A stretch of DNA of 49,697 bases, taken from Prasinococcaceae sp. CCMP 1430 (taxonomy: Eukaryota; Prasinodermophyta; Palmophyllophyceae; Prasinococcales; Prasinococcaceae). Position numbers and translations under genes: made by a program. The notes under the pieces are model-generated. The model was not told where the DNA came from. It was given only the letters and a program-made list of their open reading frames with translations, and made no database searches. How positions within the stretch are numbered: the stretch's first letter is position 1; each line of letters begins with the position of its first letter. Below are positions 39,423-47,768 of the stretch, piece after piece. The stretch is from assembly GCA_013416795.1 (NCBI GenBank), contig RQSC01000011.1, forward strand, positions 1 through 49,697, in the 5' to 3' direction.

Positions 39423-42317
39423 TCACCTGGTGCCAGTGACCAGACGTCTGTGATTGAGGTCCCCTTGATGCGAAGGGTCGTTGGCGGTCACGGGTTGCTG
39501 GCGAGACTTCCTGCTCGCGAATTTGTCGGCGGTACCGCTTCGCCGCGCGTACGCGGGTGGCACGGGCGCCGTCCTGACGTGCCTCGGCCCCATGCCCGAG
39601 CCGTGCGCGATGCCCGCAGTGCCACCGGGACCGCCCCGCGGGAACGCCGGGAATGACCTCCTGCGAAGGCGCTCAAGTTCTGACTGCAGGAAGGCTTGCT
39701 CGTCCTGCTGCGACCGCGCGATGCTCATGAGCTTTGAGTTTGCCATGACGTTGCGGATAGAGCGTCGCCCAGTGCCACTGGGCGCGCTCTGTGCGCGCTT
39801 CTCTTTCATGCGCTGGCGCTCCTCGAGCACCACCTCCGCGCTCGCGCTCTGAGCGCCCAGCGCGTTGTTCTCCTTGCGCTTCTGGCGCACGAGCCACATG
39901 ATGCGCTGCAGTTTCGTCTCGCGCGTTGCGACCCTCGTCGCGTGCACCTTGCCGAGCTCTGCGAAACGTGCGGAAAGCCGCGCCACCTCAGCAGCCTTTT
40001 CCGCGGGACTGTCCTCCCCATTCTTGAGGTTGGTCTGGAGGCTGCGTGTGACGCGTAGAAGCTGGAGCTCCTTGATCTTGAGCTCCATGTTTCTCAGCAT
40101 GAGGTCTGCGCGCTCGTTCAGCCACTCGTTGCGGTGCATCTCGCTCTTTGCCTGCTTTAACTGTTCCAAAATGGCAACCTTCTCACCGCCCATGCCCGAT
40201 ATCTCCGTGTTGAATGCCTGGACGACACCCACGTTGAGCACCCGCGCGTCCGTTGAGTCAGTCCCCACCGCGGACTGGTCCACCTCGACCTGGCCCTGCT
40301 TGAGCTCAAACCACATGTCCAAATCGCGGAGCAGCGAAGCGACGCGCTCCTCCAGATCCTCGAGCAGCGTTGAGACGCCCTCTTCTTGACCCCGCGCAGC
40401 CTTGTCCTCCTCCAACGCCACCGCAAGCTTCTGCTGCGCAGCGGCAAGGGCGTCCGCTGCCTTCCTCAGCTCAACCTCGCTCGACAGCTTCGTCGCCTTG
40501 TACTCCAAGAACCGGCCCCAGATCGCGTGGTCGAGACCGTCCGGACGGATATGTGACGCACCGCCCTCGGCGTCCGTGCCGCCAGTCGCCTCGTTTGTCT
40601 GGGTGAGAAGCAGCGGTGAGGGCGACCCCTGGCGCGGGCTCTTTGGGCCCCCGTCGCCGTGGCGACGCTTGTACATCTCGTTGAGGATGTCGATGTGATC
40701 TTCCGCGCCCGCGAACTCACGCTTGAAGCCACGGTCCATTGCCTTGTCCGCTGCGGCAGCAGTGTCGAGGTCCTCCTTGCAGCGATCTACGTGCCCCCGC
40801 ATCACAGAGAGGCGCTCCTCGCGCACCTCGCGCTGCATGCGGAGACCATCCGCCTCCACCGAGAGCTTCTCGTACAGATCTTGAGATCCGTAAAGCTCGG
40901 CAACGGAACGAGCGAGGCGAACAGACATTAGCTCGTCCACGCACAGGTCGTGCTCGACGCCGAGGCGCTCGGCAGCGAGAGCGCGCAGGCTGTTGTCGAA
41001 GGCCTCGCGAATGCCAGACATCTCAGCGCGAAGCCCGCGGAGCTCAATCTCGAGGGCCTTGCGCTCTTTCTCGTCGGCCTCGGCGGCCACACGCACTGCC
41101 TCCTCGTACGCATTCAGCTCCTTCAGTTGGTCCTTCGTCAGCTTATCTCGAGGCAAATCCATCCAGTCCTCACGCTGGCATTCGAGCGTGTCTTCCTTCG
41201 TGCGCTCGAGCTGCCCCCCCATCATGTCGTCCAGGGCGCGCCGAGGAGCGTCGTCGGCTGCCTGCTTTACCAGGCGCTCAGCCTCCAGCCTGTCCGCGGA
41301 GGCCTTCGCATCGAGCTCGGCCTGAGTGAGCACCTTCTTGACATTAATCTCAGAATCTTTGACTTTGAGGATCTGCTCAAGGTCCTCGCCCTTGTCGAGC
41401 CCAGGCACGTCCACTTCAGGATCAACGCCCAGCTGTGCGGCGACCTCCCTGGCCCTCTCAGCGCGTTCCTCGATTGACACGATCGCATGATGCTTTTCCT
41501 CAAGAAGTGCCTCGCACCGAGCGTTGAACGCGGCCTTACCCTCCGCAGAGCGGGCGGCTAAAAGCTCGCACTGCGCCGCACGGCGTGCGGGGGTGTAAAG
41601 CGACATGGCGTGATACAGCAGCGAGGCAGGCCCCTCCTCCGCATCATCATCCGTAGGAGCAGCCGGCGTGTCCGGTTCACGACTGCCACCTCCGGGGTCT
41701 GTGCCGGCGTCCCCGACCGTTGCTGCAAGGTCCCAGGCGCCGGGCGCCCCACGGGGCGCGGGGCCGCACCTCGCCGAGCCGACACTGTGTGCCGCGCCAC
41801 CCTCGATACACATCCGCCCCATGGGCGTCGCAGCACCATCGCGGCACTTCACTTCGGCAATCTCCACCCGGCGCAGGAACGAGACGTGCCGCGCACGCCT
41901 CTGCTCCTCCTCCGTTTGCTTTGGCACGGGAAAGTTGCGCACGCGGGCGCCAGAATCAAACGGCGCGAGCTCCTTGCCTGCAGCAGAGTGCGACGCCAAG
42001 CACTCTTCGCGCACCCTGCGCGCGAGAAGTTCGCGCTTGAAGTTCTCGTCTGCAAGGCTCTTCTTGAGCTCATCCACGCGCTCGGTGCCACTCCTCACGA
42101 GCGACGCGCGAAGTTCCTCGTCAATGACGAACTCGTCACGGTCGAGCTGCTCGTCCTTGCTCGCGCCGGCATTATCCCTCACAGCCGAAATCAAGCCCTG
42201 GCGAATGTCGTTGAGAGTCTTCTCGAGGATGCGCCTCCTGCCAACGACGTCGCCTGACACCGCCTCCGAAACGACCGCCCCCTCCGCGGGCCCGCACGCC
42301 GCCCGCGCGCTCACCAT
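39423..42317 (-). CDS. CFAP43: CFAP43-like flagellar coiled-coil protein without WD40 repeats
   Basis: The 964-aa product is almost entirely coiled coil and matches the C-terminal half of CFAP43, the tether/tetherhead subunit of inner arm dynein f in the axoneme. Shared landmarks are EFVIDEELRASLV, RNFPVPKQTEEE, DRGFKREFAGAEDHIDILNEMY with YKRR, DHAIWGRFLEYKATK, LKQGQVEV and, near the C-terminus, QSELERLRRRSFPAFPR (animal form ends in a similar ILQAEVERLRMKTFPAL). The WD40 beta-propellers that form the first half of animal CFAP43 are absent and no upstream coding sequence is visible. The ATG at 42317 opens the frame; the part upstream to 42434 begins at a GTG and is not needed. It is head to head with a FAM227-like gene. 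Confidence 0.82.
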   Translation of the reverse strand: MVSARAACGPAEGAVVSEAVSGDVVGRRRILEKTLNDIRQGLISAVRDNAGASKDEQLDRDEFVIDEELRASLVRSGTERVDELKKSLADENFKRELLARRVREECLASHSAAGKELAPFDSGARVRNFPVPKQTEEEQRRARHVSFLRRVEIAEVKCRDGAATPMGRMCIEGGAAHSVGSARCGPAPRGAPGAWDLAATVGDAGTDPGGGSREPDTPAAPTDDDAEEGPASLLYHAMSLYTPARRAAQCELLAARSAEGKAAFNARCEALLEEKHHAIVSIEERAERAREVAAQLGVDPEVDVPGLDKGEDLEQILKVKDSEINVKKVLTQAELDAKASADRLEAERLVKQAADDAPRRALDDMMGGQLERTKEDTLECQREDWMDLPRDKLTKDQLKELNAYEEAVRVAAEADEKERKALEIELRGLRAEMSGIREAFDNSLRALAAERLGVEHDLCVDELMSVRLARSVAELYGSQDLYEKLSVEADGLRMQREVREERLSVMRGHVDRCKEDLDTAAAADKAMDRGFKREFAGAEDHIDILNEMYKRRHGDGGPKSPRQGSPSPLLLTQTNEATGGTDAEGGASHIRPDGLDHAIWGRFLEYKATKLSSEVELRKAADALAAAQQKLAVALEEDKAARGQEEGVSTLLEDLEERVASLLRDLDMWFELKQGQVEVDQSAVGTDSTDARVLNVGVVQAFNTEISGMGGEKVAILEQLKQAKSEMHRNEWLNERADLMLRNMELKIKELQLLRVTRSLQTNLKNGEDSPAEKAAEVARLSARFAELGKVHATRVATRETKLQRIMWLVRQKRKENNALGAQSASAEVVLEERQRMKEKRAQSAPSGTGRRSIRNVMANSKLMSIARSQQDEQAFLQSELERLRRRSFPAFPRGGPGGTAGIAHGSGMGPRHVRTAPVPPAYARRSGTADKFASRKSRQQPVTANDPSHQGDLNHRRLVTGTR

Positions 42318-43104
42318 CGCGGCGCAGCGCAGCGCCGCGCCGCGCCGCGCCGACGCGCCGGGCGCGGGCCCCCCGCTGCGGCCGCTGTGACGCCCGCCGC
42401 TCGCAGCGCCGTCAACATCAGCCTCAACCCCCACCCACCCACGGTTTTTTTAAACCGTTTTTTTAAAAACGGTTTTTCTCGCGCACAGGTGGGTTTCAGG
42501 TTGGGTTCCTTTTAAAAAAAAATGTGCCGCGAGCGCGCCGCGGCTTTCCGCGGCTTCCGCGTTCGGACGCGCGCGCGCCGCGCTTTGGTCCGCGCGCCGC
42601 CGCGGTTTTTTACCATCGGATTGCACCCGCGCGACGCGCGCGCGAGGCGTTGACCGCCGCCGCGCGTTTTTTTTGCCCGCCGCGCCGCGCCTCGCGCGCA
42701 CGAAAACGGGGCCGCGATTCGGCGGCGCGGCGTCCGCGCGCGTAAAAAAAGAAAAAGAAAAAGAAAAAGGACCGAGAGCACTACCAGTCTCTACCGGGTG
42801 CGCTGGGCAGGTGCGCTCGCGACCAATGCGGCGCCAAACGGCGGGCGGGCGCGGCGGGCGGGCGCAGAGCCGCGGTTGGGAAGCAATTGGTCGGTGGGTC
42901 GGGCGGCAGGCGGCCGGTGGCAGCAGGAGCGCCGCCGAGGTGCGCGGAGAGGGGTTGGAGGGAGATTGGAAAGAGAGCGTGTGTTTGTGTGCTCAGGGGG
43001 CGCGGGCGTGTGCGTCAGCGCTGGTCACTGCGCGAGTCCCCACCGGCAGGTCCACATTCCCCTGCCAGGCAGACCGAGCTCGGGAGCGGGACGGTGGGGA
43101 CGTC
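42318..43104. promoter_or_regulatory. Divergent promoter of the CFAP43-like and FAM227-like genes
   Basis: 787 bases between two outward-reading ciliary genes. It holds AT-rich palindromes at 42441-42475, a GAAAAA repeat (42744-42768) and G-rich 5' UTR near 42870-42960. An alternative FAM227 start (ATG 42826) lies here. Confidence 0.5.
42441..42475. repeat. Overlapping perfect palindromes, A/T core
   Basis: ACGGTTT and AAACCGT (42441-42447, 42452-42458) flank TTTT. The right arm then starts a second palindrome: AAACCGTTTTT (42452-42462), a 2-base centre, and AAAAACGGTTT (42465-42475). It stands out from the GC-rich surroundings and could be cruciform-forming or a transcription factor site array. 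Confidence 0.8.
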
Positions 43105-44523
43105 ATGGTCCAGGTGCCGCAGCTTCCGCTCGTACGCATGTCGCTTGCACCTCAGCCCCCCGAGCAGCCGAAGCTGCCCACTGGCGAGGACGCCCTTGAG
43201 AGCGCACGCGCCGCCGTGCCTGGCAGCGCGGGCGCAGACGTCGCAATCCCAATCGACCTCCACGAGGTGCACGACCTCACGACCGAGCTCGACGCGCTGG
43301 CGGCCAAGCTCGACACAGTGGTCGTTGACACGCTCTATAACGACGGCAGGCGCAAGCAGCGGCCATGCAAAGAGACGGTCGAGGCCATCGCGGCGGCGGC
43401 CGCTCGTGAGAGGCCGGCGCTCGGGGGAGCTCCTCCGCCGCTGCCGCGGGTGGAGGACGCGGTGCTACCGCAGGCGCCGCGACCGAACGAGGAGGGCGAA
43501 TTGCCAGCCCCACGGGGCATCGCGCTGGAACCATTTCTCACAGCCACAGCCGCCGCGTGTGGCCCCGAGCGGCGCGCACGGGGCACGGCGGAGTGGCGCG
43601 CGTTTGCGTCGTCGGGTGCTGTGGGCGCGCTCTTCGGCGACGTGCTGTGGTGGCTGGTGGTGACGCGCTTCGTGCCGGACGATGAGCTGCAGGCGGCGCT
43701 GTACGCGCGCATCGCGGCGCGGTACACACGTCTGATGGCACCGCGCATGGCCACCGACGCCGCACCCGCCGCACGCGACGCCTTCCAGGCGCCTCCAGAC
43801 GAGCACCTGCGACTGGTGCCGGCGCTGCTCGCTGGCACCGCGTGCGGCGTGCTCGCCGCAGCATACCCGGGGTCGGAGGCGCAGTTCGGGCACGCCTTCA
43901 GGCTCAAGGCCGTTGCACACATTAACAGCTGGAGGGTTGGCGCGGCGTCGCGCGCGGCGGCCGCCGCGCCTACGCTGCGCGCGGGCGTCGCGCGCAGCAA
44001 ATTCGATCTCAAAGCGACCTCGGCGCTCATGTCAAGGCGAGTGGCTGGTGACGATGGGCAATATCACGCGCCGGACATGCTCATCGCCGGCGTGACACAC
44101 ACGTCGCCGCGCGTCTTTCCCGAGGAGGAAACGCTCTCCTACGAGCAGCTCGCACAGAAAGTGACCGCTGGCAGTAGGGGCCCCGGCGGTGAGAGCCCCG
44201 CGGAGCGCTACAAGCAGCATGCGACCAAGGCGCGGCGCGCCGTGGCGCGCTCGCGGCGCGAAGCGAGCCAGGTGCAGCGCAGCATCGACGCCGCGCAGGA
44301 GGGCATGCGACGCAAGACGATAAAGGAGGCGAGCGATCTTCTGGCTGGAAAGGCCGTCGAGGCCGCCGCCGAGGCTGCGCGCACCAAGGGCACGGCTGTC
44401 AGCGCGTGGGAGCGCCGGCGCGCGCCCGACCGCGATGCCGTGGATGTGCATGCCAAGGAGATCGTCAAAGCCAAGAAGCTCAGCGGTGGGTACCACTTGC
44501 GCGTCGGCACTGACTGGCCGTAG
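43105..44523 (+). CDS. FAM227-domain (FWWh) protein, likely ciliary
   Basis: The 472-aa product matches the FAM227A/B family. The defining segment is here GAVGALFGDVLWWLVVTRF (the FWWh motif in a variant form), followed by PDDELQAALYARIAARYTRL, LAAAYPGSEAQFGHAFRL and INSWRVG. The C-terminal half has FDLKATSALMSRRV, like the conserved FDL segment of FAM227, and a coiled, Lys/Arg/Ala-rich tail. The first 90 residues include a HEVHDLTTELDALAAKLDT heptad-like stretch. FAM227 proteins are poorly studied but tend to occur in organisms with motile cilia, and the neighbouring CFAP43-like gene supports that role. The ATG at 43105 was chosen because the upstream open frame (ATG 42826) is Gly/Arg-rich and not conserved-looking. 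No intron. Confidence 0.75.
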   Translation: MVQVPQLPLVRMSLAPQPPEQPKLPTGEDALESARAAVPGSAGADVAIPIDLHEVHDLTTELDALAAKLDTVVVDTLYNDGRRKQRPCKETVEAIAAAAARERPALGGAPPPLPRVEDAVLPQAPRPNEEGELPAPRGIALEPFLTATAAACGPERRARGTAEWRAFASSGAVGALFGDVLWWLVVTRFVPDDELQAALYARIAARYTRLMAPRMATDAAPAARDAFQAPPDEHLRLVPALLAGTACGVLAAAYPGSEAQFGHAFRLKAVAHINSWRVGAASRAAAAAPTLRAGVARSKFDLKATSALMSRRVAGDDGQYHAPDMLIAGVTHTSPRVFPEEETLSYEQLAQKVTAGSRGPGGESPAERYKQHATKARRAVARSRREASQVQRSIDAAQEGMRRKTIKEASDLLAGKAVEAAAEAARTKGTAVSAWERRRAPDRDAVDVHAKEIVKAKKLSGGYHLRVGTDWP

Positions 44524-44631
44524 CACGAACACAAGGCCACCAGTCCCGCCCGTGGTCTCATGCAACGGTGGCATGTCTTGTACACAGTGTAGCTACAGTA
44601 CCATAAATGTCATGTACATGTACAATCTCAA

Positions 44632-44636
44632 TTACA
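44632..44636 (-). terminator. Candidate poly(A) signal TGTAA (methyltransferase)
   Basis: TGTAA on the minus strand, 21 bases past the methyltransferase stop. Confidence 0.35.
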
Positions 44637-44656
44637 ACGGTGCTGGACGGTGCCGC

Positions 44657-45900
44657 TCACCGCTTCCAGCGCGCCCACGGACTCTCTGGCAGCGCGACCT
44701 GAGGTAACGCGTGCGAGGTGCCACCCGCGTGCAGCGTGGAATGCCCCTGCTGGCAGGCGGCTCCATCGCGAGCACTGCGCGCACACTCGCCCTCGTCCTC
44801 GGGCCAGCCCGCGCTCGGGCCATCAGAGAGCTCAACCGGCCATGCGACCAGAAGCCGATTCATCGGCGTGATGTCAGGCGCGATGGTGGACAGCCGCACC
44901 TCGAAGCCTGCACGCGCGAGGCGGCGCGCGCGCGTCAAGTCGATCGCAAGCGGACCACCCAGGACATTCGATAGCCCGCCGTCATCGCACTGGCGCTGCA
45001 GCAACGCCCGCGCGCCCCGCGCATCTGTCAGCGCGCGCTCGAAAAGGGCGCGTGCACTGGCACACACAAAGCGAGGGCGGAACGGACCTTGTCGTGGCAG
45101 CATGGCAGCAGCGCGACAGGCGCTCGCCACTCGAGTGCCTTTTCGAGCACGACGTCCGTGAGCGCACCGCAGGCGTGGACGCCCAGCAGCAGCGCGCGCG
45201 CGTGCGGTCGAAGCGTCTCCAGGCGAGCGCCGTGTGCGAGCCGCACACGCCCTGCGAGCCGCTTTGGGTAGCGCGCTGCGAGTACTGCGTGCACGGCGTT
45301 CGCGTACGCCGGTACACGCACATCTACGCAAAGAGCGCTCACAGGCGTTGCCTCCGGATGCGCCACGAGCAACGCGAGCTGGCCGGCGAGCCCGTGGCCG
45401 CCTGCGCAGTCGACCACGCAGCGATTGCGCGCAGCGTGCGCCGGGAGCGCGTTCATCATCGCAGTCGCGACCGCCCATGACTCGTGCCACTCCTTGCGCG
45501 GCACGCGTCCACGCTCAGCACCGAGCTCGCACAACGCAGAGGCCGCGTCGTCATGCAAGGAAGTGCCCGGAAACATGCCCGCCGCGAGGTCGCGCTTGCA
45601 AAGCGAGGAGCGCGAGGAGCGCCGCGCGCGGTCGTCGGTGCGCCCGCGCTGCGACAGCTTGATGGGCCCTCGCCACGCCGTCTCCGGCACGTCTCCCGAT
45701 GCGAGCGCGAAGACCTCATGCGCGTCACCATTTTCGCCGTCGCCGCTGTCAGTGGCGCGCCGCTCGCGTGCCACGCCCCACGCTGCCAGGCACTCGTCGC
45801 CCAGACGGGTCGCCCTCGCACTCGCGGTCGCCTCCGGCCGCGCCGCCTCGGCCGTCGCTGCCGCCCCAGCTGCCGCACGTGCCGCCGCGCGCCACGCCAT
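44657..45900 (-). CDS. Class I SAM-dependent methyltransferase-like protein (one intron)
   Basis: Two exons: 45900-45088 and 44995-44657, giving 383 aa. The 92-base intron has donor GTCCGT, a CTGAC branch-like site and acceptor CTGCAG; splicing joins CCHDK to RQCDDGGLSNVL, in phase 0. Motif I, the SAM-binding glycine loop, is CVVDCAGGHGLAGQLALL. The segment LLGVHACGALTDVVLEKAL with LLPCCHD matches a group of methyltransferases that have HxCG and PCCH in the active-site region; ITPMNRLLVAW near the C-terminus agrees. The RNA or protein substrate cannot be told. The upstream GTG-started part of the frame (to 45978) is not needed. The N-terminal 50 residues are Ala/Arg-rich and could be a targeting peptide. 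Confidence 0.78.
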
Positions 45901-46518
45901 GCCCCAGCGGCCCCGCGAGGAAGCACCCTCGCCACTTCGCCCGCCATCGCCTCGCCGCCCCTCCCCGGCGCGCCGCACGGCGCAGCCCCCCCCTGCTGGT
46001 GCCGCGTGCGCGTGCGCGCGCAGTGGATCGTGGCGGCTGCCGAGCTCGCCACATATTCACCAGCTGTGAATGAACCCTATCTCGACCACGAAAGACACTT
46101 TACCGCAAAACCAGCTTCGTGTTCACTTGTTTACTCGCTTTCTGATAGTACAATTTTCGAAACCCAAACCGGGGCGGGCTCCCGGCGTGCGCCGTTTCAG
46201 GACAGCCGCCTGCGGAGCGCGCGGACAGCTGCTGTCTCGCGCAGCCGTGCGTGGGGCGCGTGGAGGAGTCGAGGCTCGCGGGTGTCGACAAGGGGCTTCT
46301 CGCTGAGGTGGACACCAATCTCAGCAAGGTGCGCAACCTCGCCGATGTGCTCGAGTCGGGCGACCCGCCGCATGCTGAGCCCGGCCGCGGCCGTTTTCCA
46401 TCCTGAAAGAATGGACGTAGCAGCAGGCAACACTCCGAGCCGAGGTCGCGCTCGTCGCGCGAGGATGCGAACGCTCACACTGCTGCGCTTGTGCACTCCT
46501 CAGACGGCATTGTATTAA
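45901..46518. other. Intergenic with a possible orphan coding fragment
   Basis: Contains an AT-richer stretch (46050-46180) and a plus-strand open stretch ending at the TGA 46404-46406. In that frame GLLAEVDTNLSKVRNLADVL looks like protein, with C or G in most third codon positions, but there is no ATG and no clear upstream exon. It could be an exon of an unresolved gene, a remnant, or chance. Confidence 0.3.
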
Positions 46519-47229
46519 CTAAGGGGTCCCCACATGGGCTGGTCGGACCGACGGCGCGCCACCTTTCTCGTAAGATGCAGCACGCCAGTACACCTGTCCG
46601 TATGGGCAGTAGACCTCCTCTCCGGGATGGATGTCCCTCATCGCGACGACGAGCGCCTTCCGCGTGGCTCGGCACTTTATGAATCGTGCATTCATCGCCT
46701 CCGGGTCAGCGTGGTCATTAATGTACCGCGCGTGGAAGTCCTTGTGCAGCCTTCCATCGATGTGGTTGTTGAGCCCGAAGCCGCCCATCACATACGACTT
46801 GTCTGTCGTCCGCAGCATCTGAGCGAGCGAAAGCCGCGTGCCTGCGTACTCGCACATGACGGTGCCCGCGCGGATGCGTCGGCGAACGAATAGGCCGTCG
46901 CCAGCCCCCTCGATACGCGACGGTCGCACCTGCAGGTACTTGGGCCCCAGCGTCGCTGCCGTCACGCTCTCGTCCTTCGGCACAAAGAACGGCACGCGCG
47001 CGCGTGCCCGCGCCGACGCCTGTGCCTCCGCGCCCCCGGGTCGCTGCGTATTGTCGAGCCCCGGCAGCGATGCGGGCTCCTGCTCCATGGGTTGCGCCGG
47101 TGGGGCGCCCATGAGCGCCTCAGAGGCGGGCGGCACTCCGTCGCGCGCGCAGAGGCCAACGCGATTGGCGTGGTCGGCTAGGAGCTCGTGCGCCCGCGGC
47201 GCGTCGCACGCCGCGCACCGCCCGTGCAC
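46519..47229 (-). CDS. SET-domain protein (5' end unresolved)
   Basis: The C-terminal 140 residues form a SET domain, found in protein lysine methyltransferases. The features are KYLQVRPSRIEGAGDGLFVRR (start of SET, SRIEGAG like SxIxGxG), ARYINDHADPEAMNARF (the variant of the NHSCxPN motif) and DIHPGEEVYCPYG (the catalytic GEExxxxYG). No pre-SET zinc cluster is seen. The N-terminus has C-x2-C...C (RCAACDAPRAHELL, then GLCARDG), which could be a small zinc-binding site. This frame begins at a GTG; the first ATG inside it is 47112, downstream of these cysteines. So either a short upstream exon is missing or translation starts at 47112 and the Cys stretch is chance. The substrate may be a histone or another protein; unknown. 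Confidence 0.75.
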   Translation of the reverse strand: MHGRCAACDAPRAHELLADHANRVGLCARDGVPPASEALMGAPPAQPMEQEPASLPGLDNTQRPGGAEAQASARARARVPFFVPKDESVTAATLGPKYLQVRPSRIEGAGDGLFVRRRIRAGTVMCEYAGTRLSLAQMLRTTDKSYVMGGFGLNNHIDGRLHKDFHARYINDHADPEAMNARFIKCRATRKALVVAMRDIHPGEEVYCPYGQVYWRAASYEKGGAPSVRPAHVGTP

Positions 47230-47768
47230 AGCGGCGATGCCGTTGCGGGTGGCTTTCGCTCGTGACCGCCGAGGTCACGGCGATCGGCGCCTCCCGCTAG
47301 GCGCTGGCGCCCCCGCCGCGCAGGCGCTGGTGACCCAGCTGCGCGCCGCGTAGAGTGGTGGCCGCGCCCCGCGGAACACTGCCCCTGGAGCAGACGAATG
47401 CGCTCTGGCGCGCGCGCACTCGAATCCTCGTGCGCGTTTGAGGAAAGTGACGGAACGGAGGCTCTCGCCCCCGCAGACAGCGTGGCCGTGGCGGCTGTGG
47501 CGCTGCTCACGGCTGCCGCGTGCCTGGGACTGCGTGCGTGTGTGTGTGGGGGGGGGGGGACGATCGCGGGGATGGACTGTCCCGGCCGACGCAGGCATGC
47601 GCATGGGCCAGGGCACAAGCGCTGAAAGTCTGCACCTATATGCCATTACTGCCCGCACGCGCGTCAAGCGCACTTGCTCGCCGCCCTCACCACAGGCGCA
47701 TGCCCGCTGAAGAACGCTGTGTTCACCATCGGCCGTCTGCTGGCGACTCACGTTCGCCCCGCGCTGCG
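47230..47768. other. Intergenic, FtsZ 3' end and SET-gene promoter
   Basis: 539 bases with no recognised gene. It contains a run of 12 Gs (47548-47559) after a TG repeat. Some open frames exist but show no conserved motif. Confidence 0.4.
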
